Below are positions 32,899 to 39,724 of a stretch of 64,000 nucleotides of DNA, piece by piece. This stretch comes from an uncultured Prochlorococcus sp. (lineage in GTDB: Bacteria; Cyanobacteriota; Cyanobacteriia; PCC-6307; Cyanobiaceae). The DNA is taken from positions 104,708 to 168,707 of the forward strand of contig CACCZQ010000001.1 in the NCBI GenBank assembly GCA_902550485.1, given 5' to 3'. Both the position numbers and the translations under genes were made by a program. The stretch's first letter is position 1. Each line of letters opens with the position of its first letter. Below the pieces are notes generated by a model, which was not told the origin of the DNA, searched no databases, and saw only the letters and a list, made by a program, of their open reading frames with translations.

Positions 32899-33156
32899 TT
32901 GGGTTACTTAAAAAAAAATTTTATTAAATCACTTAAAATTAGAGGGTCCATATTTTTAATTGTGTTAATTATTGGATTTATTTACTCAAGTCCAAAATCA
33001 AAAGTAATTATTGCAAATTCTTTGACTTCTTCCGCTAAATTTTTAAACGAAACTTTAGAAACAACAGATAAAGATAGTTGGTTTTCTGAACCTGATTTCA
33101 TTTTTAGTCTTAGGTTAAAATTACGAGAATTATTGAGAGGAACTCAAAGAGGTTGA
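32899..33156 (+). CDS. Small membrane protein related to the 33545 gene
   Basis: 85 residues from a TTG. One span (GSIFLIVLIIGFIYSS) is followed by a polar part with KSKVIIANSLTSSAKFLNET and TDKDSWFSEPDF. The order of span, IIA/YIADYL segment, FL and DxxW resembles the protein at 33545, so they may be distant paralogues. Function unknown. Confidence 0.55.
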   Translation: MGYLKKNFIKSLKIRGSIFLIVLIIGFIYSSPKSKVIIANSLTSSAKFLNETLETTDKDSWFSEPDFIFSLRLKLRELLRGTQRG

Positions 33157-33189
33157 GAAGGAGCTAAATGCTAATTATGGTAGATCCTG

Positions 33190-33498
33190 TCAATCGTGAT
33201 ATCCAACTTTAGAAACAATATTTCCTGAAACAGGGTCAGTAACTCCAAGTTCTGGAGACAACTCTTCCATAAATCCTCTAACCTCATCAAGGTGAGCAAT
33301 CATAGCTGGTCTTTGAGCTGAAATAGCTTCTGCACTTTTCCAGATCCCAACAAAACAGTAATCATAATCTCCAGTTTTAGCGATATATCTTTGAGTCATC
33401 CCCTCAAAACTTGTTTTATCTATTACTTCGAAATACTTATCTACACAATCAGACTTTAATTTAAATCGAACAACATTCATAAAATTTTGAGCAGTCAT
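33190..33498 (-). CDS. Antibiotic-biosynthesis-monooxygenase-like (dabb fold) protein
   Basis: 102 residues with the ferredoxin-like dimeric barrel: MNVVRFKLKSDCVDKYFEVI, RYIAKTGDYDYCFVGIWKSA, EAISAQRPAMIAHLDEVRGF. ABM-type and stress-responsive A/B barrel proteins share this pattern. Its stop codon lies in GATTGACAG, a partial match to the island repeat. Substrate unknown. Confidence 0.65.
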   Translation of the reverse strand: MTAQNFMNVVRFKLKSDCVDKYFEVIDKTSFEGMTQRYIAKTGDYDYCFVGIWKSAEAISAQRPAMIAHLDEVRGFMEELSPELGVTDPVSGNIVSKVGYHD

Positions 33499-33505
33499 AA
33501 AAAAA

Positions 33506-33547
33506 GAGGGTTTTTATACCCTCCAATTTTAGATCGACTGTCAATCA
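33506..33547 (-). repeat. Island repeat copy C with terminator
   Basis: GATTGACAGTCGATCTAAAA on the minus strand, directly overlapping the TGA stop of the 33545 gene, followed by a GAGGGTATAAAAACCCTC hairpin and a T run. The hairpin sequence differs from copies A and D, but the palindrome is retained. Confidence 0.7.
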
Positions 33548-33757
33548 ATAAGCAGTTCCTCCTAATTTCTCAAGTAATTCATACTTATCTCTTTTCTCAT
33601 ACCACTTATTTAAATCTTCTTCACTTACTGTTTTAAATAAAAATAAGGATATCTTTTCTAAATAATCAGCAATATAAATTCTTGAAATTGGGTTTAGAGA
33701 AACATAAATTATGGTAATTAAAACTAATAAAAGTTCAACTAGGAGTATGCGTTTCAT
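33545..33757 (-). CDS. Small membrane/secreted protein, MKRILL leader
   Basis: 70 residues: MKRILLVELLLVLITIIYVS is a signal or anchor, then a charged helical body (EEDLNKWYEKRDKYELLEKL). Its first codons match the island's MKR leader family and its stop runs into repeat copy C, so the gene sits as a unit between those two elements. A distant relative of the 32899 protein. Function unknown. Confidence 0.55.
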   Translation of the reverse strand: MKRILLVELLLVLITIIYVSLNPISRIYIADYLEKISLFLFKTVSEEDLNKWYEKRDKYELLEKLGGTAY

Positions 33758-33765
33758 TCAGAAAT

Positions 33766-34335
33766 TTAAATTGAGGTTCCTTTTTTGAGCTTTGACGAGG
33801 AATCATTTTCTGGAAAAATCTGTTTTATATTTTCTGGAAAGAAAAACTCTAATTGCCTCCTTAAATCACCTTCATATAAATAGTCTTTTGTTGAGACTTT
33901 AAAAGTATCTCTTACTAATCGAACATTTATTTTTTCCTTTTTACCTGCCTCATTAATTCTTGATAAAACTAATTTAATTGGCTTATCTTTTGGTCCTTTT
34001 ATGAGAGAAACAGCTTCATTTATACCCATTCCTTTAGTTGATTTGCCATCTATTTTTATGATTACATCATTTGGTTTAATGTCAGCTGAAGCAGCAGGTG
34101 AATCATTTATTACAGATTGAATAGTTAATTCAGCAGTGTCACTATTGAGAAAAAGCCTTATTCCAATCCCTGATATTTCCTTATCTTTTTTATGAGATAG
34201 TTTTTTATTAGTTTTCACACATCCTGCATAATCTCGTGCTTCTAAACATTTTTTATGTAATTCATCAGATATTTCAGCATTAACAGCAGTTGGTAAAGCG
34301 AGGGCAGCTAGTAATGGGAGTAGTAAGCGTTTCAT
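33766..34335 (-). CDS. Secreted PDZ-domain protein without protease domain
   Basis: 189 residues. A clean signal peptide (MKRLLLPLLAALALPTAVNA, cleavage after Ala20) is followed by a short Cys-bearing linker. A PDZ domain covers about residues 50-140 (GIGIRLFLNSDTAELTIQSV, SPAASADIKPNDVIIKIDGK, KPIKLVLSRI). No serine-protease domain is present, unlike HtrA. It may bind periplasmic peptide ends. It lies between the cupredoxin gene and 33545. Confidence 0.75.
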   Translation of the reverse strand: MKRLLLPLLAALALPTAVNAEISDELHKKCLEARDYAGCVKTNKKLSHKKDKEISGIGIRLFLNSDTAELTIQSVINDSPAASADIKPNDVIIKIDGKSTKGMGINEAVSLIKGPKDKPIKLVLSRINEAGKKEKINVRLVRDTFKVSTKDYLYEGDLRRQLEFFFPENIKQIFPENDSSSKLKKGTSI

Positions 34336-34339
34336 TTAT

Positions 34340-34744
34340 TTATTCAACAATAATTGAGCCTCCCATCCCAAAAGGTGCATGAGGAGAACAAACATAATAG
34401 TATTTCCCAGCTGATACACCCGTTGTGTTCCATGATAGTTTTCCATCTTGAGTTCCAGGGGTACCTGATAATGTCCCTTTGGTTACTTGATCACCGCCTC
34501 CACGAGAAAATTCAGTCTTTATATAAAACGGATGACTAAACGCATCAACATTAAAAACAATAGTATCTCCTTTATTAACAGTAACTGTAGGATCATTCCC
34601 ACTTACAGATCCATTTTTATCATTACCACTAAGAATATAGTTTTCTATACTTTCTGCTGAAACATCAATAAAGTAAGTCTCTGACTTTGCATTCGCTGGA
34701 AATGAAAAACCTAAAAGCAAAGGCAATAATAAAAGTGAACGCAT
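34340..34744 (-). CDS. Secreted cupredoxin (plastocyanin-like)
   Basis: 134 residues with a signal peptide (MRSLLLLPLLLGFSFPANA). The copper site is visible: His in DAFSHPFYIKTEF, then YYYVCSPHAPFGMGGSIIVE gives Cys, His and Met, the four type-1 ligands. The fold is that of blue copper proteins. It is not the canonical plastocyanin sequence, so its redox partner is unknown. It precedes the PDZ gene by 4 bases on the same strand. Confidence 0.8.
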   Translation of the reverse strand: MRSLLLLPLLLGFSFPANAKSETYFIDVSAESIENYILSGNDKNGSVSGNDPTVTVNKGDTIVFNVDAFSHPFYIKTEFSRGGGDQVTKGTLSGTPGTQDGKLSWNTTGVSAGKYYYVCSPHAPFGMGGSIIVE

Positions 34745-34780
34745 AAACTTAAGGAATTTATATAAACATATTAAAAAAAA

Positions 34781-34821
34781 AAGGAGCTAATTGCCCCTTA
34801 TTTTAGATCGACTGTCAATCA
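34781..34821 (-). repeat. Island repeat copy D with terminator
   Basis: Minus strand: TTGATTGACAGTCGATCTAA, then the hairpin AAGGGGC-AATTA-GCTCCTT and ten T. It lies 6 bases beyond the DUF3303-like gene and should terminate it. Copies A and D share about 36 of 38 bases. Confidence 0.75.
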
Positions 34822-34827
34822 ATTAAA

Positions 34828-35148
34828 TTATCCCATCGCTGCTACTTCTTCAGCAAGTTGTTTATTTCTTAGAATAACTTCTTCATCATTAAAAACAGGA
34901 AGTACATTCCATTCAACGCCAAATTTTGCTCTCCAAATACCAAAATGTTCAGCCATTTTAAGATGACTGTCAGCTTTGCATGTTACGAAAACTTCTCCGG
35001 TTTGAGGAGCATGGACTCTACTTATCAATTCAAAGCCGTCAAAATTATCCTTAGGTGCGCCGGAAGCAATATATTGTTCAAAGAGTTTGTACCCTTCAGA
35101 TTGCGAAAGAGTATCTGGGATAACTCCATGAACGTGATAGTAAGCCAT
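34828..35148 (-). CDS. DUF3303-like protein
   Basis: 106 residues: MAYYHVHGVIPDTLSQSEGY, then FELISRVHAPQTGEVFVTCK, HLKMAEHFGIWRAKFGVEWN and VLPVFNDEEVI. The order of strands and a His-rich helix suits the small ferredoxin-like DUF3303 family (from memory). Ends in an Ala-rich helix. Copy D follows. Function unknown. Confidence 0.6.
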   Translation of the reverse strand: MAYYHVHGVIPDTLSQSEGYKLFEQYIASGAPKDNFDGFELISRVHAPQTGEVFVTCKADSHLKMAEHFGIWRAKFGVEWNVLPVFNDEEVILRNKQLAEEVAAMG

Positions 35149-35220
35149 AATTAAAATTCAATAGTGTAATTTCAATCTAAAAACGATAATTTAAAAAGTA
35201 TTTAATTTATCTTTAAATTT

Positions 35221-35246
35221 AGATTTTATATCGACAGTCAATCATC
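35221..35246 (-). repeat. Island repeat copy E (diverged)
   Basis: Minus strand GATTGACTGTCGATATAAAA, two mismatches to copies C and D, no hairpin. It is 73 bases upstream of the 35148 start codon. Confidence 0.45.
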
Positions 35247-35345
35247 TATTTACTGATTGATATCTCTCTTGACTTTATCTCAAATAATTTATGATTGGCT
35301 TCAGTTGTATGCCTGCAACTGCCTCATGACAACCATGTATTAATC

Positions 35346-35420
35346 CTAGGACTGGTAATTAAATAACAGTCTCAAAATTTGGTCCTCTACCCGAACTTTA
35401 TTCTTCCTTAAACCGTACAT
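35346..35420 (-). pseudogene. MYGLR-type frame or remnant
   Basis: A 24-codon frame reading MYGLRKNKVRVEDQILRLLF and ending NYQS. It matches the pattern of the frame at 18902 over the first 16 residues (MYGLRYSNIRIKDQQL). It may be a short relic of that unit. The surrounding 35280-35440 also has a hairpin (AGTTG/CAACT) and higher GC, so a small RNA cannot be excluded. Confidence 0.3.
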
Positions 35421-35484
35421 TGTGATACTCATAAATAATATGCGTTGGTAGTTAGAACATAGGTGTAGTAAGTAAGAGGAAATC

Positions 35485-35625
35485 ATGAATAAAAGAGTTC
35501 CTTATACAATCATTCCTAAATACTTTAGGACTATTAATGATATAGATAATGGAGCAAATATTAAAGTAATTTATTGGAAACTTAAGTGTGAAGAGAACCC
35601 TTCATATCGCGGCTGCGAAATTTAA
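35485..35625 (+). CDS. 46-residue hypothetical protein
   Basis: AGAGGAAA precedes ATG at 35485 as a good ribosome site. The peptide MNKRVPYTIIPKYFRTINDI, then KVIYWKLKCEENPSYRGCEI has two Cys near its end. Soluble, basic to acidic. No family recognised. It precedes the metal-type cassette by 43 bases. Confidence 0.5.
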   Translation: MNKRVPYTIIPKYFRTINDIDNGANIKVIYWKLKCEENPSYRGCEI

Positions 35626-35667
35626 AATATTGCTATGCTATTTAGATTAAAATAAAGATTATAAATA

Positions 35668-35910
35668 ATGAAAAATAAAGTTCTTCCTTTTATCAAAAAA
35701 TACCCAATGAGCATTTTATTAGCGATTATTGCTATTAATTTATTCTCTATTGCTAGCAGTTTAAGAACAGAAGCTTATTTAAATAGGGAAAAGAATCTTT
35801 GTATTAAATATTTAAAACATCAAATAGATCGAGACACTCTTATCAAAAAGCTAAGAATAGTTAAGCAGGCAAATCCATCTAGTATTTGTGACTCTGTTCT
35901 TAAAAGTTAA
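35668..35910 (+). CDS. Small membrane-anchored protein with paired Cys
   Basis: 80 residues. One span (MSILLAIIAINLFSIASSL, about residues 14-32) precedes a basic helical part (LCIKYLKHQIDRDTLIKKLR) and NPSSICDSV. The layout is like the 5521 protein. It directly precedes the MauE-like gene (3 bases) and so belongs to the cassette through 37452. Confidence 0.55.
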   Translation: MKNKVLPFIKKYPMSILLAIIAINLFSIASSLRTEAYLNREKNLCIKYLKHQIDRDTLIKKLRIVKQANPSSICDSVLKS

Positions 35911-35913
35911 AAA

Positions 35914-36366
35914 ATGCAATTAAAGTCTTTTACACCATTGGTTGCAGTATTTGGTACTTCATTTCTTATAACTATTATTTTGATTAAAAGCTTCCAAGTT
36001 TTTATGGGCATATCAATATGTCTTTTAGCGATGCTGAAGCTTATGGATATTGAAGCTTTTGGTTTGAGTTATAAAAAATATGATTTAATTACTTCTCGAT
36101 TTAAAAATTGGATTTATATCTATCCTTTTTGCGAATTATTAATTGGCTTATGTTTTTTACTATCTTCACCTCCCTCTTCAATTATTTTAATTGCTTTAAT
36201 ACTAGGAATTTTTGGAATGGCATCAGTTTTTAAAGCTGTTTATTTAGATAAATTAAAATTAAATTGTGCATGCGTTGGAGGATATACAAAAATTCCTTTA
36301 GGAATTATTAGTTTTATTGAAAATCTTTTAATGGCAATTATGAGTGCTTTGATTTTGATTAAATAA
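35914..36366 (+). CDS. MauE/DoxX-like membrane protein
   Basis: 150 residues with four spans: 8-25, 27-43, 68-84 and 88-105, and a fifth near the end. Motif KLNCACVGGYTKIPLGIISF, with two Cys in CAC, resembles the MauE-type and mercury/thiol-disulfide membrane proteins. A role in disulfide or metal handling with the DUF411 protein next door is inferred. Starts 3 bases after the 35668 stop. Confidence 0.6.
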   Translation: MQLKSFTPLVAVFGTSFLITIILIKSFQVFMGISICLLAMLKLMDIEAFGLSYKKYDLITSRFKNWIYIYPFCELLIGLCFLLSSPPSSIILIALILGIFGMASVFKAVYLDKLKLNCACVGGYTKIPLGIISFIENLLMAIMSALILIK

Positions 36367-36427
36367 CAATTTTATAAAATTTCATTTATTTTATTAATAG
36401 TTTTGAAAATAAGAATTCCTTACTGAA

Positions 36428-36946
36428 ATGGCATTTAAGAAATCATTCTTTAAGAAGCATTTACTAAAGACACTTTTATTTTCTGGATTTCTCATAGTAA
36501 ATATATTTAATGCCCAAAAGAGTAGTGCTAAAAATCAAGATAATATAGATATACCTAAAGTCGTTTCTTATAGATCAGCATCATGCGGTTGTTGTAAGAA
36601 ATGGGTAAATCATTTACGCCAAAATGGATTAGAAGTTGTTGATAACATTCTTGAAGATGTTTCGGGAATTAAAAACCAATATAAAATTCCCAATAATTTA
36701 AGGTCCTGCCACTCTGCAAAAATAGGAAACTACTCAATTGAAGGACATGTGCCGATTGAATCAATCACCAAACTTTTTAAAGAAAAACCAATTATCTCTG
36801 GTATAGTAGTTCCTGGCATGCCTCTTGGTTCGCCTGGAATGGAAATGCATTCTCACGAATCACACTCGCATAATTATGAAAATTACAAAGTACTTTCATT
36901 TAGTAATAGTGGCAAAACAAAAATATTCGACAAAATTTCACCCTAA
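36428..36946 (+). CDS. DUF411 periplasmic metal-binding protein
   Basis: 172 residues with a signal-like start (LLKTLLFSGFLIVNIFNA). The family pattern is complete: VVSYRSASCGCCKKWVNHLR (CxCC), SCHSAKIGNYSIEGHVPIES, and SGIVVPGMPLGSPGMEMHSH with a His/Met-rich tail (HSHESHSHNYE). DUF411 proteins are associated with copper handling. His/Met-rich sites suit copper binding in the periplasm; the metal is not proven here. Confidence 0.85.
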   Translation: MAFKKSFFKKHLLKTLLFSGFLIVNIFNAQKSSAKNQDNIDIPKVVSYRSASCGCCKKWVNHLRQNGLEVVDNILEDVSGIKNQYKIPNNLRSCHSAKIGNYSIEGHVPIESITKLFKEKPIISGIVVPGMPLGSPGMEMHSHESHSHNYENYKVLSFSNSGKTKIFDKISP

Positions 36947-36969
36947 CAAAAATACTAATTTAATTAATA

Positions 36970-37191
36970 ATGACTTTTGTTTTTAGAAAGATAAAAATTC
37001 TTACTTTTTTCATTTTTATATTTCTTAATTTCAATTCATATTCACATGCTCATATGAAAGGAACATATTCTTCTGAGCAAGATGCTTTAAAAAAGTCATT
37101 AGAACTTGGTTGTCAAGGAACACATAAGAACAAAGAGAAATGGCTTCCATGTGAGGATGAAAAAGAATTACATAAGTACCTAAGAATGTAA
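36970..37191 (+). CDS. DUF3721 secreted protein
   Basis: 73 residues. Signal peptide (ILTFFIFIFLNFNSYSHA) then HMKGTYSSEQDALKKSLELG, CQGTHKNKEKWLPCEDEKEL. The spaced CxGTH and PCxxExxLH match DUF3721, found near metal genes in marine cyanobacteria. Starts 23 bases after DUF411; its stop codon abuts the next start. Confidence 0.75.
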   Translation: MTFVFRKIKILTFFIFIFLNFNSYSHAHMKGTYSSEQDALKKSLELGCQGTHKNKEKWLPCEDEKELHKYLRM

Positions 37192-37452
37192 ATGCAAAAA
37201 TTTAAACTTAGTAAAAGGAAAATACATAGAAAAGTAGCTGCAATTTCTTCAATACCTTTATTAATTACTCTTATATCTGGGACTATCTATAGTTTTCTTC
37301 AACCATTAGGAGTAGATGCTTTTTGGTTGATCAAATGGCATACAGGTAATTTTGGCATTATTAATTTGCAGCCTTTTTATTCGATATTTCTTGGTATTGC
37401 ATCGATAATCTCTGTAATATCTGGCATTAGATTATTACAAAAGAATTCTTAG
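37192..37452 (+). CDS. PepSY-associated membrane protein
   Basis: 86 residues. An Arg/Lys-rich start (KFKLSKRKIHRKVAAISSIP) then two spans (LLITLISGTIYSFLQPLG and FYSIFLGIASIISVISGI) with WLIKWHTGNFGIINL between them, as in PepSY_TM-type proteins often linked to metal reduction. Its start abuts DUF3721. Last gene of the cassette before the tRNA. Confidence 0.6.
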   Translation: MQKFKLSKRKIHRKVAAISSIPLLITLISGTIYSFLQPLGVDAFWLIKWHTGNFGIINLQPFYSIFLGIASIISVISGIRLLQKNS

Positions 37453-37527
37453 CTTTAACCTAAAGAACCCACAACTATTCATAGGCAATGCTTGAGCAGC
37501 TAGCAGTGGGATTAGGAATCTTTTCAT
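37435..37527 (-). pseudogene. Orphan signal-peptide leader (MKRFLIPLLAAQALP)
   Basis: A 30-codon frame starts MKRFLIPLLAAQALPMNSCG, close to the PDZ protein leader (MKRLLLPLLAALALPTAVNA), then runs into unrelated sequence overlapping the 3' end of the PepSY gene. It looks like the surviving 5' end of a secreted-protein gene at the island edge. Confidence 0.5.
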
Positions 37528-37633
37528 TTATTCCCATGTGGTCATATATTCACTTATAAGTACTTGAAGTGGAGTGTATATTTTCTTCTTTCTAAATTCT
37601 TTAAAACCCTTGCGGTAGTTGGGCTTTGGGCTA

Positions 37634-37705
37634 TGCCCTCGCCGAGAATTGAACTCGGGGCCTCTCCCTTACCAAGGGAGTGCTCTACCGCTGAGCTACA
37701 AGGGC
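37634..37705 (-). tRNA. tRNA-Thr (GGT)
   Basis: A 72-nt cloverleaf on the minus strand. It has acceptor GCCCTTG/CGAGGGC (one G-T pair), D arm AGCTCAGCGGTAGAGC, anticodon arm CTCCCTTGGTAAGGGAG with GGT at the centre, and T arm CCGAG-TTCAATT-CTCGG. Discriminator A; CCA is not encoded. Its 3' end faces the island, and a partial copy lies at 19348-19394. Confidence 0.95.
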
Positions 37706-37715
37706 AATTTTAAAG

Positions 37716-37797
37716 TGGGCCGGGTTGGATTTGAACCAACGTAGGCAGAGCCAGCGGATTTACAGTCCGCCCCCTTTAACCACTCGGGCACCGACCC
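37716..37797 (-). tRNA. tRNA-Tyr (GTA)
   Basis: 82 nt with the long variable arm of a class II tRNA. Acceptor GGGTCGG/CCGGCCC (one T-G pair), anticodon loop ACTGTAAAT with GTA, T arm TTGGTTCAAATCCAA. It lies 10 bases upstream of tRNA-Thr on the same strand; the two are probably one transcript. Confidence 0.95.
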
Positions 37798-37896
37798 CCA
37801 CTATTTGAACTTATCAGTTAATGGACACTTTGTGTGAAATTGTTTTGGTTTTTTTGTTTCTTTCTAGATAGCATTTGTAAAGAAAAGACTTTATTG

Positions 37897-38340
37897 ATGA
37901 TGAATATTTTATTGATAAATGGACCAAATCTTAATCTTTTGGGCACTAGAGAACCTGAAATATATGGTAATAAAACATTGAGTGATATAGAAAAAGATTT
38001 AATTAAAGTTGCTAAAGAAAAAAGTATTAATCTTGAATGTTTTCAAAGTAATCACGAAGGAGAAATAGTAGATAAAATTCAGGAGTCTGTAAAAAGTATC
38101 CAAGGTATTCTGATAAATGCTGGTGCTTTTACTCATACCTCGATTTCCATTCGTGATGCTTTAATTGGATCGAAAATTCCTTTCGTAGAATTACATATTT
38201 CAAATATTTTCAGTAGAGAAGATTTTCGTAAAGAATCTTTTCTTACAGATAAAGCTATAGGAATTATTAGTGGATTCGGCATATCAAGTTATTCCTTAGC
38301 TCTTGAAGGCATTATTGGATATTTGAGTATTAAAGATTAA
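37897..38340 (+). CDS. aroQ: 3-dehydroquinate dehydratase, type II
   Basis: 147 residues from the ATG at 37897; a start at 37834 would add a hydrophobic extension foreign to the family. [20 protein letters not shown] is the type II signature with catalytic Tyr in [22 protein letters not shown] and [15 protein letters not shown] complete the active site. It dehydrates 3-dehydroquinate in the shikimate pathway. miaE begins at the base after its stop. Confidence 0.93.
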   Translation: MMNILLINGPNLNLLGTREPEIYGNKTLSDIEKDLIKVAKEKSINLECFQSNHEGEIVDKIQESVKSIQGILINAGAFTHTSISIRDALIGSKIPFVELHISNIFSREDFRKESFLTDKAIGIISGFGISSYSLALEGIIGYLSIKD

Positions 38341-38949
38341 ATGCTAGTCGATTTTAAAAGGCCCACTTCTCATATTAAGTATTTATCGTCATTTACCTCA
38401 GATGAGTGGATCAAACTCGCATTATCTAATCCAATAGATATTCTTATTGACCATGCTCATTGTGAAAGAAAAGCAGCAGGAGTAGCTATTCAATTGATGT
38501 TTAGATATCCATCAGAACCAAATATGGCAGAAGTTTTAAGTCCAATAGCGAGAGAGGAATTAGAGCATTTTGAAAAAATACTTTATTTCTTAAAGGATCT
38601 TGGACATTCTCTTGAGTCCTTAAAACCGCCTCCATATGGAGCTGAATTGTCCAATCATATAAGAAAGGAAGAGCCCAACAGAATGCTTGATAGTTTTTTA
38701 ATAGCAGGACTTATTGAGGCGAGAAGTCATGAAAGATTAAGCTTGCTTGCGCTAAATTCTGAAGATAAATCGTTTAAAGCCCTTTATGAGTCTCTGCTAG
38801 AGAGTGAGGCAAGACATTTTGGAGTTTATTGGAAACTAGCGCAAACTAAATTCTCTAAAAATCAAACTTTCAAAAGGTTAGAGGAATTGTCTGAAATTGA
38901 GTCAGCAATACTGGCTGAAACTTTTGTATTGCCAAGGGTACATAGCTAA
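38341..38949 (+). CDS. miaE: tRNA 2-methylthio-N6-isopentenyladenosine hydroxylase
   Basis: 202 residues, a ferritin-like di-iron enzyme. DHAHCERKAAGVAIQLMF, SPIAREELEHFEKILYFLKD, GLIEARSHERLSLLAL and SLLESEARHFGVYWKLA provide the paired Glu/ExxH ligands. MiaE hydroxylates ms2i6A at position 37 of tRNAs reading UNN codons. The cobI start lies 16 bases after its stop. Confidence 0.9.
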   Translation: MLVDFKRPTSHIKYLSSFTSDEWIKLALSNPIDILIDHAHCERKAAGVAIQLMFRYPSEPNMAEVLSPIAREELEHFEKILYFLKDLGHSLESLKPPPYGAELSNHIRKEEPNRMLDSFLIAGLIEARSHERLSLLALNSEDKSFKALYESLLESEARHFGVYWKLAQTKFSKNQTFKRLEELSEIESAILAETFVLPRVHS

Positions 38950-38965
38950 AGTTAATAAAATAAAA

Positions 38966-39724
38966 ATGATAATAAAAAAGTTCTTAAGTTTACTTAATCC
39001 ATATAAAACTGATTTGCCAACATTCACCATCGTTGGTGTAGGCCCTGGAGATCCATCGCTTTTAACAATTGCTGCTGTGGATGCAATAAAAAAAGCGAAA
39101 GTAATAGTTTTCCCAATATCAGATGATAATAAAAATAGTTTTGCTGCCGAAATAGTCAAGAAATACACCAAATTCAAAAAAAATATCCCTATCATCTTCC
39201 CAATGGCTAGGAAGGATTTTGATCCAGATGAAATATGGTCTAATGCTGTAGAAAAAATTGTGAAATTTATACAAAATGGCGAATCAGTTGTTTTACTTTG
39301 TCTTGGAGATACTTCACTATTTGCAAGTTCTTCTAATATCTTGAGGTTAATTAAAAATAATCATGTTGAAATTATTACCAAAACCATACCTGGTATTTCC
39401 TCTATTTCAGCAGCAGCAGCTTTGAATGAGTTTGATTTGGTAAAAAAAGGCGAAACATTAATCATCAAAGAATGCTCTTCTTCAGAATCAGAATTAACAA
39501 CCCTAATTAGGGAAAGTAAAGCAAATAGAAGAACGGTATTGGCCATTATGAAAGTTGGCAAAAGATGGAATTTAGTTAGGGAAATTTTGAAAAAAGAGAA
39601 TATCATTAATTCAACAGTAATAGCTTTAAGTGTGGGGATGCCTGATCAGATTATTCAATATGCATCACAATATAAAAAGGAATTTATGCCTTATTTTTCT
39701 TTAATTTTGATAAGGTTCGATTAA
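38966..39724 (+). CDS. cobI: Precorrin-2 C20-methyltransferase
   Basis: 252 residues from the ATG at 38966; an upstream ATG within miaE is not needed. The tetrapyrrole methylase fold shows FTIVGVGPGDPSLLTIAAVD, VVLLCLGDTSLFASSSNILR and TIPGISSISAAAALNE. CobI/CbiL methylates precorrin-2 at C20 using SAM for cobamide synthesis. It overlaps the next gene by one base. Confidence 0.85.
   Translation: MIIKKFLSLLNPYKTDLPTFTIVGVGPGDPSLLTIAAVDAIKKAKVIVFPISDDNKNSFAAEIVKKYTKFKKNIPIIFPMARKDFDPDEIWSNAVEKIVKFIQNGESVVLLCLGDTSLFASSSNILRLIKNNHVEIITKTIPGISSISAAAALNEFDLVKKGETLIIKECSSSESELTTLIRESKANRRTVLAIMKVGKRWNLVREILKKENIINSTVIALSVGMPDQIIQYASQYKKEFMPYFSLILIRFD

Larger units (their letters stand above)
19394..37634. 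mobile_element. Putative tRNA-Thr-associated genomic island (18.2 kb)
   Basis: The interval lies between the tRNA-Thr 3' fragment and the intact tRNA-Thr, both on the minus strand. The intact gene's 3' end faces the island, as integrase-mediated insertion would leave it. Content is accessory: small orphan genes, an HNH nuclease, phosphonate transport, arsenite export, metal-binding proteins, repeats and gene remnants. No integrase, transposase or replication gene is visible, so it would be a decayed or non-autonomous element. It resembles the tRNA-linked islands and tycheposons known in Prochlorococcus, but assignment is inference. Confidence 0.6.

Noticed and set aside
33181..33202. Sixth repeat copy at the 33190 gene end
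   Set aside because: Only GATTGACAG and GATCTA match, with a deletion between them; too weak to list as a repeat.
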